A stretch of 64,000 nucleotides of DNA from Cyanophora paradoxa. Its lineage: Eukaryota > Glaucocystophyceae > Cyanophorales > Cyanophoraceae. Made by a program: the position numbers and the translations under genes. The stretch's first letter is position 1. The number at the start of each line of letters is the position of its first letter. Under the pieces are notes generated by a model. It had not been told where the DNA came from and searched no databases. It saw nothing but the letters and a program-made list of their open reading frames with translations. The stretch lies in assembly GCA_004431415.1 (NCBI GenBank), contig QPMI01000420.1, positions 248,001 through 312,000 on the forward strand. The letters are read 5' to 3'. Below, one piece after another: positions 10,288-21,152 of the stretch.

Positions 10288-13200
10288 ATGGCGCGGCACG
10301 ACGGCGTTACCTGCGACGGCTGCGGCGCTGCTCCCATCGTCGGCGTGAGGTGGAAGTGCGCGAGTTGTGCTGACTTTGGTGCGTATGCGACGTCTCCGCC
10401 CCCGCTTGTGCCCTCCTTTGCTTCGAGTCGGCTGACGTCGACGTCGACGTGTCTGTCAGACCTTTGCGGCACCTGCGAAGCAGCGGGCCGGCGCTGCCCG
10501 GATCCCACTCAGACGCACGCCTTCGTCAAGGTCAACTACGCTACGTCGCTGCCGTCGCCACTCGTTCCGAACGGGCTGCCGCCTCGGACCGCGCACGCCG
10601 GCGCCCCCGACGAGCACGAGGGCATCCGTGAGCCGAGCCGCCCGGTCCTCTTTCTCCTCGCTGCGCCACGGCCGTGACGCACGGCGCCGCGCCCCGCCGC
10701 AGGCTGCGACGGGTGCGGCGCCAATCCGCTCCGCGGCACCCGCTTCAAGTGCATGGCCTGCCAGGACTTCGACCTCTGCTTCACGTGCGAGTTCGGCGGT
10801 CGCGCCGGCCACGACGCCTCGCACCCCTTCCTGCGCATGCCGTACCCCATCCCCATCGCGAACAACTTCCCCGGACCCCTCTCCGCCTCTTCCCCTCCGC
10901 CTCCCCCGAACTTCCCCTTCGGCACTGCCCCGCGCGGCGTTTTCGGCATGACTACACCCGTCCCCCCATCTCCCGCCGCTCCTGCCGTGGTAGCCCCCTT
11001 CGGCCTCTTCTCAAAGGCCGACGAGAAGCCGGTACCCCTCGTGGAAGTCGCCGCCGTGGGCACCATCCGCGGTACGCGTACCCCGCCACGTCGCCGTCGT
11101 CGCGCGCTGATGTACCCCCCTCCCGCGCAGACGCCACGGCGCGCATCGCCATCCGCCAGCGCTACATGAACGTCGAAAAGGTGCCGCCCGGATTCGAGCC
11201 CGTCGATCGAGGCGGCCCTCTTGCGCTCCTCTCACCCGCCGGCGGCGCGCCGTACCCCACTCGCGCAGGTCCCGATCGAGGCGACGTACAAGTTCCCCCT
11301 CGAGGAGGGCGCCGCCCTCGTCGGCTTCTCCGTCGAGGTCCGCGTACCCCCCTCCCCCACCCTACCCCCTACTCACCTCGCCTCCCGCGTCCAGGCCGGG
11401 GGCCGGCGGTTCGAGGGGACGGTGAAGGAGAAGGAGAAGGCCTTCGAGACGTACAGCCAGGCAATCGCCGGCGGCCACGGTCCGCCCGCCCGCCCGCCCG
11501 CTGCACCTAGGGCCCGCTGAAGCTTCCAGCGAGCGAGCGAGCGCCCCGGGCACATTCTGCGGCACCGGCGCCCCCCGCGCCGCTTCTCCTCCAAGGCGGC
11601 TGACGGCCGCCCCCCCGCGCCGCAGGGGGGTACCTTGTCGAGGAGGAGCAGGTGCCGCCCCCCCCCGCCGGCTTCGGGCTCGCCCCCGAGGCCGAGGCCG
11701 AGCCGAGGCGCGCCCCCGCCCCCGCTCCCCCGCCCGCGCAGCCGGACGTCTTCACGTTGAGCGTGGGGAACCTTCCTCCGGGCGGCCACGCCGTCGTCGA
11801 GGCGAGCCCCCAGCGCCTTCCGCCCCTGCCCCCGCCCCCGCCCCCGCACAACGCTAGCTTAACAAATGAGCTCCTCCTAACAAAGCTCTGGAACCGCTCG
11901 CGTCTGACGAGCGCCCCGCGCCCCCTCCGCCAGATCGTCTTCGTGAGCATCCTGGAGCAGCGCCCGGACGGCTCCGCCGCCCTCCGCCTCCCGACGGCCC
12001 TCTGCCCCAAGTACAGCCCCCTCGCCGCCGGGCCCGAGGGCGCACCGCACCTCAACCCGGGCGTCGTCCTCCCCGACGTCCCGTACCGCCTCCAGGTCCG
12101 AACTCGAAGAAGACGATAGATGATCCAGAAGCGATGGATAAGATCATGGATAGCTACGATAGATAGATAGATAGATGCCGAGGTGGCACCTGGGACGGGA
12201 CCCGGCGGGATTCTGACCCGTGGCCCGCCCTCACCGCCCGCAGCTCTCGCTAGAGGTGCACTCGGCGGCGCGGGTGGCGGCGGTGACGTCCCCCACCCAC
12301 GGGCCCGAGCTGCGCGTCGAGCTGCCCCCCGCCGGCGCCGGGCCCGCCCGCGTCGAGCTCAAGCGCGCCCCTACCACCCCCCCACCCCCCTACCCCCTAA
12401 TCCCTTACCCCCCCCACCAGGCGGCCCGTGGCGCTGGACGGGGACGTGGTGCTCGAGTTCGCGTACGGGGAGCCCTCCGCCCCCCGCGCCCTCTTCGAGC
12501 GGGTCCGCTCCCTGCGCCGCCCCTCCTCACCCCCTAGCTCCTAGCCCCTAGCTCTTTCCCGCCGGATTCAGCTTAACACATTGCCGGCTTGAGAGCTATG
12601 CCCGTCTCTCCCGTCTCCGCGCCGCTCTGACAGGCCGGCCCCACAACCTCCGCCCGCGCCCCCGCCCGCTGCAGAGCGACAAGGCGGCGGCCGCCATGGT
12701 CGCCTGGTGCGCCCCCTCCCTCCCCTTCCCCCTCCCCCTCCCCTTCCCCCGCCCCCTCCCCCCCCCTGGCCTCACCGCCTTTAGGTTCCCCGCCTGGACG
12801 GAGGAGGACGAGCTGGAGCGCGCCGAGTTCGTCCTCGTCATCGACCGATCGGGCTCCATGGGCGGTGCGCCCGCCGCTGGGGGGGGGGGGGGGGGGGGGG
12901 GAGCGCCCGGAAGGGAGCCCGGGGCCCAGCGGGGCTCCTAGCAGCCGCCTAGACACCAGAATCCCCAGGAGCAGGAGAGCGTTCCTCTAGCTCTGGAGGG
13001 CGGTCGGCCCCGCGTTGCGATCCCAGGCGCCTCGCGCGGGGCGGGGCCAAGGTCTGACAGGGCGCGGCCGCGGCCGCCTGCAGGGTCGAAGATCGAGCAG
13101 ACGAAGAACGCGGCGCAGCTGCTGCTGCGCTCGCTGCCCGTCGGCGCCCGCTTCAACATCGTCGGCTTCGGATCCACCTTCCAGGCCCGCCCCGCCCCGT

Positions 13201-15929
13201 CCCGCCCCGCTCCCCCTTCTAGCCCTCCTCTTCTTCTCACCGCCTCGCGCAGTTCCTCTTCGAGCGCTCGGCGGACTACTCGCAGGAGACCCTCGACCGC
13301 GCCTCCCAGGTCCGCGCTCGCCCCCAGGCCGGAGCCGGAGCCGGCGCCGCCGCTAAAGGGCCGGCAGCACGTGGCCGGCATCGGGGCCGACCTCGGCGGC
13401 ACCGAGATCCTCGAGCCCCTCCGCGTGCGTACCCCCCCCTGGTCGCCCCAGCAGGCGGGGCCGATCCGGGGTACCCCCGCAGGAGCTCTTCGAGAACCGG
13501 CCCCCGGAGCAGGCGTACCCCCGCCAGGTCTTCATCCTCACCGACGGCGAGGTGCGAACGAAATAAGCCGGGGGGGGTACAGCGGAGCTTCGAGTCGAGA
13601 GCTAAACGCCCCCGGCAGGTGTCGAACACGCAGCAGGTGGTGGACCTCGTCCGCCGGCACGGCGACCGCTGCCGCGTCTTCGCGTTCGGTGCGCGCGCAC
13701 GTACCTCCCTCGAGCTTTCGCGTCCCGTACCCCCCGCCGACCTCCTCCCGCCGCAGGCATCGGGGCCGGGGCGAGCTCGCACCTTGTGAAGAGCGTGGCG
13801 CGGGCCGGCGGGGGCGAGGCGGTGTTCATTTCGGACGGGGAGCGCATCGAGGGGCCCGTGCTCGCCCAGCTCGCCCGCGCCATGCAGGCGCGCGCACCGC
13901 CTCTCTTCTTTCTCTTAAGCTTGCATCTGCCCGCCTTCGCTGACCTGCCGTCCGTCTGTCTGCTGCGCAGCCTGTGGTCGCCGGCGTGCGCGTCGACTGG
14001 GGCCCGGCGGCGCCCCACGTCGCCGTCACGCCGCACGTACCCCCGCCCGTCTTCAAGGTACCCCCTTCCATTCGTTTCGGGTCCCCGGAGGCTCCAAGCT
14101 GAGCCCTTCGATCCCCCCGCAGGGCGACCGGCTTGTTTCGTACGCGGTGACCCGCCCCGGAGTCGACCCGGCGTCCGTCCAGTGGCCGCGTGAGGTCACG
14201 CTCCACGTCTCCACCTCCTCCGGCGACCGCACCTTCGCCGTACCCCTCCCCGCCGCCCCGGCGGAGGGCGCACAGGTCCAGCAGCTCGCCGGCCGCTCCC
14301 TCATCCGGGTACGCCCTCCCCCGCCCTTTCTTCCGGTACCCCCCCGTAACACCGTACCCCGGCAGGACCTGGAGTCGGGCCGGAGCCCGATGCACGACGG
14401 GCGGGGCCAGCTCCTCGAGGGGCGTACCCAGGAGCAGCTCGACGCCGAGGCGCGCCCCGTACCCCCGCCCGCTCTCCCCCGCACCGACCGACCGCCCCGG
14501 CCGGCCCAGGTGGTCAAGACGGCGCTGGCCTACGGGCTGGCCTCCCGCCTCACGAGCTTCGTGGCGGTGGAGCGGCGCGAGGGCGGCGCCGCGGAGGCCC
14601 CCATGGAGTCCCGCTGCGTCCCCGTCGCCGAGATCCGCAGGGTGCCCGCCCCGCGCCCTCCAAGAAGATCTAGAGCTCGCTGCGCCTTCTTATAACATAC
14701 GGCCTTCCGAAGCTCTTCTTAGATCTAGCTATAGAGCTCGCTGTTAACGTTCCTTTTCAAGAGCGCGATATATTCTATGGTCCTCACGATCACGACCGAA
14801 ATCAAAGCGCGCCCGCTGATCGCGAGCCCGGCCCGGCCCGCAGCACGTGGCGCCGCAGGCGCCGCCTATGCCGATGATGATGTGCGGCATGGCCTTCGGA
14901 GCGCCGATCGCCCTCTCGTCGGCCCCGGTCATGGCCTGCGCCTCCGCGCCCCCGCCCGTCTTCCGCGCCGCCGCCGGCCCCCGCGCCCTCCGCGGCGCCC
15001 CGGCCCCGGCCCCCGCCATGGCGATGGCATTCGGGGCGGCGCCAGCGGCGCCCGGCGGCGGCGGCGGCGTGGGCGCGGCCACGGGCGGGCGCGGCGGCAA
15101 GGGCGGCTTCCTGGGAGCCCTCGGGGGCCTGTTCGGCGCCGAGAAGGCGAAGAAGAAGAGCGCCGTGCGCCCGCCCCCGCCCCGCCCGCTCCGCCAAATT
15201 TAAATCGAGCGCTTCCCCGTCGAAGAGATCAAATCTTTGATTTTGGGCTCACTGGGGCGCAGCCGCAGAGGGAGGCGGCGGACGTGATGGAGCTTGAGTG
15301 CGACGAAGCGGGCGCCGACGCCTTCGCCAACGCCGCGCCCATGCCGCCGCCGCCGCCGCCTGCGCCGATGCCGCCCTGCCCCATGCCCGCCGCGGCCCCG
15401 GTGCCTGCGCCTGGGTTCTCGGCGGCGGGGCCGCTGCAGGCGTCGCGGGCGGCGCGGCCGCTGGACCGGCTGGTGCTGCTGCAGGCGGTGGACGGCTCGT
15501 GGGGCCTCAGCGCCGCCCTCGCCGACGCCCTCGGCACGCCCCTCGACGTCCTCTCCGCAGCCTGCCCCCCCGCCCTCCGGCCCGCCCCCCCTTCCTTCCG
15601 CTCGTTTGCTTTAATTTCGCTTGATTCTGACGCGCTCGCGCCGCAGCGGAGGGACGGGCGCCGCGCTCTGGGCCACCGCGCTCGCCGTCGCCTTCCTCGT
15701 CGCCAAATGCGCCGAGTGCGCCCCAACAGAAAATATTATCGTTGAATGAACTCAAAGTTCCTCGCGCAGCGCGAAGGCGGAGTGGGCGCTGCTGGAGAAG
15801 AAGGCGCGGCGCTGGCTGCGGGGCGCCCTGGGCCCCCGCCTGCCCCTCGCGCTCCCCGGGGCCGCCCCCGCCGCGGAGGCGGCCGCCGCCTGCGACGCCC
15901 TCGTCCTCGCCGCCGCCGCCGCCCTCTGA
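10288..15929 (+). CDS. ZZ-ZZ-VIT-VWA domain protein (VWA5/PARP4-like)
   Basis: Reads from ATG 10288 to TGA 15927-15929 through many short introns. Two ZZ-type zinc fingers come first (CDGCG...KCASC with DLCGTC; then CDGCG...FKCMACQDFDLCFTCEF, about 10,700-10,830). A VIT domain follows (IRQRYMNVEKVP, IEATYKFPLEEGAALVGF, GTVKEKEKAFETYSQAI, LSVGNLPPG, about 11,130-12,110). The VWA domain has the MIDAS motif DRSGSMGG (about 12,842), RFNIVGFGS and VFILTDGEV (about 13,530-13,550), so metal-dependent ligand binding is likely. The C-terminus has a Pro/Ala/Gly-rich linker and the VWA5-type closing segments LVLLQAVDGSW, GAALWATALAVAFLV and EWALLEKKARRWL. No PARP or BRCT domain is seen, which argues against true PARP4. 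Paired ZZ fingers in front of VIT are an uncommon addition. An intron at 12,866 onward carries a 23-G run (12,879-12,901). Confidence 0.85.
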
Positions 15930-16631
15930 TCGCCTGCGTGTTGCTCTGAGTTTGAACCGCGCGCGCTACACATATCAGGAGTGGACTCCTCGAATTGCAA
16001 GGCTTGTCTCTCCTTTATATTTGAGATCGTAACATAGGAATTCATGGCATCTTGATCGGTTGTTCATCCTGAATTTATGGGCCCTTAGCTCCGGGACCTT
16101 CTTCCCCGATCTAGATCTCTTCCCGGACTCGTGGTCGCACCCGTCGCCGGCTTGCCGAGCCTGCGCATGCGTCTCCTTCTGGTTCCCTCCCGTTTTGCTG
16201 GGCTGGGCCCTCCGGCTCTTGTTCTTGGTATACGTACCGAGCCGCAGCCTCTGGTTTCGCCGGTCAAATCCGGCCGGCGTATCTGGCAGCCGCAGCGAGG
16301 CCACGCTGTCTGTAGAGCATGAAGTACCTTAGTGGACTTTATTGAATACTGATGCCTGTTCCTGCTACGTCTGACGACTACAGAACTGCATACTGATGCC
16401 TAAGAGTTTAAATCGAGAACACACAGACAAGCCGCACATGGGCACGGGGGATTGAAAATTGCGAATTGTATGGCACAGGGTCCCTGGGCGCTAGAGGGGT
16501 ATGTACAGCGCGGTCGCGCCAGGCGGCGGCCGCGCGAATTTCCCGAAAGGAGCAAAGTGAAAACGAAGAGAGAGAGAGAGAGAGAGAGAACGAACGAACG
16601 ACACTGGAGGAGCGCCGCGGGCTCACGGGCG
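15930..16631. other. Intergenic between convergent genes
   Basis: No gene is supported. This stretch has lower GC than its flanks and holds a CT/GA-rich tract (GAGAGAGAGA, about 16,568-16,590) next to the 3' end of the minus-strand gene. Confidence 0.6.
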
Positions 16632-17849
16632 TCATCGGGCGGAGAGGAAAGGGGACGGGGCGGGCGAGGGCGAGTGGGAGAGAGAGAGGGTGAGGTTGCC
16701 CGGGTGGGCGGAGGGGGCGGGGGAGGAGGGGGCGATGGAGGAGAGCTTCTCGAGGGGCGAGAAGTCGTAGCGGGAGGGGGCGAGGCAGAAGGCCGCCTCG
16801 ATGTAGGGTGTGGACTGGGCGTTCTGCGTGTACGTCCGGTTCGAGAGCGGCGGGCACCACGAGCCCGAGAGGGGGATTGAGGCCACCGCCGCCGCTGCCG
16901 CGCCGACCGGCGCGGTGCGCGCCGCGAGCACCGCGCGGCGCCGGGAGATGGACGGGGAGCGGCGTAGCGTGCGGCTGGCCCGCAGCGCGCGCGGCCCCCG
17001 CACGGCCGAGCTGGACGAGGAGAGGGAGTGGGAGGGGGACGCCGCTCGCAGCGACGAGATCAGCGTCGAGCGGTCCGGCGGGTAGTACGCCCTAGGCGCC
17101 AGCCGTCGCCGGAACGCGGCCCGCAGCTGCGGCGCGTCGGCGATGGCGAGCGGGGGCGTGGCGGGAGTCGCGCGGACCTTGCGCGGGGTGGGCTTCTGCC
17201 TCGATTCCGAGGCGCCGAGAATGCCCGAGAGATTCAAGAGCGAGGCCGAGAAGCCGATGGTCGAGTCCGCGAGGGCCGCCTCGTTTGTCTGCACGGGCGC
17301 GTGAGCGGAACGACGGCGGGCGGGTTCGGCGCGAGCGCGCGGCGCTTGCCTGGTCCAGGCTCTGTATGCTGGTGCTCGTGCCGAGCTTTAGCTTGGAGAT
17401 CAGGTCCGCCATGGGGAAGAACGCCTCCTCGTCTTCTTCATCTTCTCTGTCCCCGTCGTAGATGCCCTCGCCCCTGCACAAGCGCACGTCTCGTCATGTC
17501 GGAAGAGGAATGCTCTCTTTTGCGCGCTCCGGAGGGACCCGGCGCGGGATCGGCACGAACCGGTCGTCGGAATCGCCGCTCACATACCGGCGCGATCTAG
17601 ACAGCGAGCGACGCTGGGGAGCACAGGAGCCTTTAGATGCGACATACGGACGTGGGGAACTGAGAGCGACGGCACCTTGCGCCGGATGGATGACTCCGTA
17701 GCTACAGGGCGTTCCCGCTGCCGCTGAGGCACTATGTCGGCGTCAGGATTCCCTGTGCTGTGCTTGAAAATGGAAGATTGGCCTGGAGTGCACAATATCA
17801 TGATCAACCAAAAGGCGGTTCCATGCATCCGCGAGGTATACCCGTGCAC
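16632..17849 (-). CDS. Hypothetical protein with acidic N-terminal part and Ser/Pro-rich C-terminus
   Basis: Not assigned to a family. A phase-consistent chain of exons is visible: a first exon ending around 17,586 (…VARCLDRAG), an exon from about 17,476 (GEGIYDGDREDEEDEE...FFPMADLISKLKLG), and an exon from about 17,293 (TNEAALADSTIGFSASLLNL) that stays open to TGA 16632-16634. The junction before the last exon has a GC donor (CAG|GCAAGC) instead of GT. The last exon contains PRKVRATPATPPLAIADAPQ, which faintly resembles the segment before the propeller in Cdc20/Cdh1, but no WD40 repeats follow. The C-terminal ~150 residues are Ser/Pro/Ala-rich and probably disordered. The start is uncertain: ATG 17849 is the first in frame, but the sequence there is not clearly coding. 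Confidence 0.45.
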
Positions 17850-19522
17850 CTGTCAGACCGGCGTTCTGGGAAGCGGGCGCGAGGAATCTCGGGTTGGAGT
17901 CGCTGGAGCGGAGAGACAAGGATAGGCGGCCGTCTGAGGCGAGCCGGCAGGTCAGTCTATGGAGCCGTTCACATGGGCAACAGAGGCAAGGTGACTCAAG
18001 AATCAAGCACTAGACATGCTTCTGAGCTCACCTTGCAGGTCGATCATCCCCGGCCAGCGTCCCTGCGTTCTCGCTTCCCGAAGCTTCCTCTTTTTTTCTT
18101 GAGTGCTCTGGCCTCTACCCCCTCGCTGAATCGGGTACCCGGACCCAGCACAGTGTCACAGTGAAAGTGACAGTGGCACAGAGCATTGAGTGGACCTTGG
18201 CGTGCTCGTAGGATCAAGCTGTTCGCAGCTCTCAGTCCTCGCTGCGACGGTTTCCCCGCCGCGGCCCTCGCGCCCCCCGCGCTGCTGTGCGGTTTAGCAC
18301 GCTGTCGCAGCCCCCGCTGTCGCAGCCGCAGGCGTTTGCACGCTTTTTTCGCAGCCATGCGGCGACCTCCCTGCATGCCCAGAGTTCTTTGCAACCAACG
18401 CAAGAAGCACTACAGTTCGATTTCGGTCTTACGCATCCGAGCATGCAGGAAGAAGGCGCGCCGTTCGGCCGCGAAGGCGCGCGAGTCGATGGTTCTGACC
18501 AACCCGCACCCGCCGAGCAGATCGCAGCCCCGCCTTCGCAAGCTTTTCAAATGTCCCCTCTCCATTTCGTCTGCCAGGTTCGTGTTGCGGCGAGCGATTT
18601 GGACGCTAGGATCTCCCTCCTTCCGGGTCGCGATGATGAAACACAACAACCCAATCGGGCTTCCGATGCGGCTGGCGCGGGCTTCGGCTCGCTGTCGCCT
18701 TGAAGATGCTAAGGCGAGTCTTAGCGACCATCGCTCTTCCCTGCTCATCTCCTCGTCTCGCCCTCTCGCGGCTTCGCCCCGCCATGCTCCGCCCCGGCCC
18801 GCCCAGACACCCCCCCTTTCTTCGCTTAGTGCCGCCCCACTCTTTCTCTCTCTTTCTCTGGCGCGGAGATGACCAACATGGGAGTTGGTTAAGCTGAGGT
18901 GGCATGCTAGGCCTAAAAAGCCTAGGCTGCCTAGGCTGGCGCGGGCTTCGCCCCGCTGCGAGTCATGATTGCACTAAGGCCGAGTCTGAGCGCCTCTATT
19001 CGTAGCTTAGGGGCCCGCCCTGCCGCCTTTCTCCTCGTCGCCGGGCCTTTTCCTCGCAGCGGACCCTGATCCCCCCCGCGCGCCGTCCCCCGCAGATCAA
19101 CCCGGCCGGCAGTGCTGGCGCCTGGCAAGTTCTTGCGAGGAGGTAGATGCAGCCGATGGATGGAGCCGCGCGCATCTCTTCCCGCCGCCCACTCCCCTCT
19201 GTTTCGGCGATTCGCTGCCCCCCCCCCCCCCTCCCGCGCTCTATGTCAATCGGCTGTTGTTCTCTAGCTATGGCCGTATCAATCGTCGGAGCCTGCGCTC
19301 CTTGGCATCAGCTTCACTCTTCAGCCCGTTTCCCTTCGAGCTTGCTTGGCCGGACCCCCCGGGCCGCGGCCGACCCGCCTCCCCTCATCATGAAGCCCCG
19401 GCGCCGTTCGCTGACCAAATATGTGCTTATGTGCAACAAGAAAAGGGGAGCCCTACGTGCCTGCTTCCTACTATCTCTCTCTCTCCGAGGGGGTGGGTGG
19501 ATGGATGTAGGGGGTTGGTGGG
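17850..19522. other. Long intergenic region; no convincing gene
   Basis: Open frames exist (for example a 229-codon frame on + at 18,186) but show no motif, no splice structure and mixed codon use. Visible structure: a TGTCAC-AGTGAAA-GTGACA hairpin near 18,153, CTGTCGCAGCC repeats near 18,300-18,325, and a CCTAGGC palindrome cluster at 18,906-18,935. Confidence 0.5.
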
Positions 19523-21120
19523 CTAAGGGGCCCGCAGGGGCCGCAGGGCGAAGTGCCTCGCCTCGGCCAGCAGCGCGCCGCCGGCGGCCGTCGACCGGAG
19601 CTCGTCGAGCGTGAGGCGCTCCTTCGCGTAGCGGCCGCCGCCGGCCTCGATGTACCCCGCCGCGATGCGCTCGAGGGAGAACGGGTCGCGCGCCGCGGCG
19701 ACCGGGTGCGCGTGCTGCGCCCGCCGGACGGCCCCGTGGTGCGTCGCCTCGAAGAGCGTCTGGGGCGACACGGCGTCGCCGTCGCCGGGCGCGAGGACGG
19801 CGCAGGCCTTGCGGAGGCCGGCGAGCGCGTCGGGGTCGGCGCAGAGGTAGAGCAGCAGCTGCCGGTAGTCCACCTCCCGCTCCGCCTGGAGCGCCGCCGC
19901 CTCGCCCGAGTCCGCCTCGGCGCCCGTCGGCTCGCCCGAGGCGCTCGCGACGGCGCCCGTCCCGCTCTGCTGCAGCATCGCAAAGTAGACGGACTTGATC
20001 GCCGCGGAGCGCTCGCCGGCGGCGCCCTCCCCGCTGAGGTCCTCGAACCAGAAGGGGACGGCGAGGAACTGGGGCCAGAGGAGCCGCCCGCGGCGCCGCG
20101 TGTCGCAGATCTCGCAGGCCTCCCGGAGGGACCGGACCTCCTCTAGGCTCGGGACCGACGGGAGCGACGCCGCCACGACGAGCTCGCGCCAGTCCACCAG
20201 CCCCGCCGCGCCCGCCCCCCGCGGCGACCCCGCCGAGCCCGAGGCCGAGGCCGGGGCCGAGGCCGAGGGCCCCGCCGCGAAGGGGGCGACGAGGGCCGCG
20301 AACTTCTCGCGGGGCCAGGAGGCCCACTCGAGGGGGAGGGCGGGGGCGCCGAAGGGGTCGGCGGCGAGGCGGGCGAGGAGGCCGACGAGGTCGTCCGCGG
20401 AGAGGGCCCCCGTGGGCGCCACGTAGCGCAGGTGGCCCACGAGCGCCAGCAGCTGCTCCCCCGAGAAGCGCGCCCCTCGGGCGCCTCCCGCGGGGCCGCC
20501 GGCGGCGCCGCCGGCGCCGGCTGCGGCGGGGGCGCCAGCGTCGCCGCGTCGACGGCAACGTCGACGCCGGAGATGAGGAGGCGGTGCGGGAGCGCCTCGC
20601 CGCGCTCCGCCGCGCCCCGCGCGAGCTTGGCGAGCCCCGCGACGGCCGCCAGCTCGGCCCTGTACCGGTCGGAGAGGGCCGCCTCCAGGCGCGCGTGCAG
20701 GGCCTCCTCCTGCTCCTTCAGCTCCGAGACGAAGGCCGGCACGCAGGCGCCCAGCGCCTTGAGCCGCCTCAGGAAGACGGCGTCCGCCTCCTTCATCGCC
20801 AGCTCCCGCTCCGTCGGCTCCCGCGGCGCCCCGTCCCCCGCCCCGCCCTCCCCGCCCGCCCGCCCGCCGCCGCCGCCGCCGCCTCCGCTTTGGCCGCCTC
20901 CGCCGCCGCCGCCTTGGCCGCCTTGTCCTCGCCCTTCTTCGCGCCGCCCTTGCCGTCCTTGGCGGCCTTTGCGTCTCCCTTGGCGCCCTTGCCGCCGCCG
21001 GCCGCCGCCTCGGGCGGGGGCGGCGGCGGCGCGTTCGGGTCGTTCACGAGGCTGAATGCGTAGTTCAGGGCCCGCGCGAACCGCTCCAGCGGGTCGGGCA
21101 TGAAATCCTCCGCCGCTGCC

Positions 21121-21152
<32 letters not shown>

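Noticed and set aside
10288-15929. PARP4 (vault PARP)
   Set aside because: VIT and VWA fit, but no PARP catalytic or BRCT region is present and ZZ fingers are not part of PARP4.
16632-17849. Cdc20/Cdh1 assignment
   Set aside because: Only a weak RKVRATPATPP...DAPQ resemblance; no WD40 repeats or C-box follow.
18186-18872. 229-codon open frame
   Set aside because: No recognisable domain, no splice sites in phase, basic Arg/Ser/Pro composition expected by chance in this base composition.
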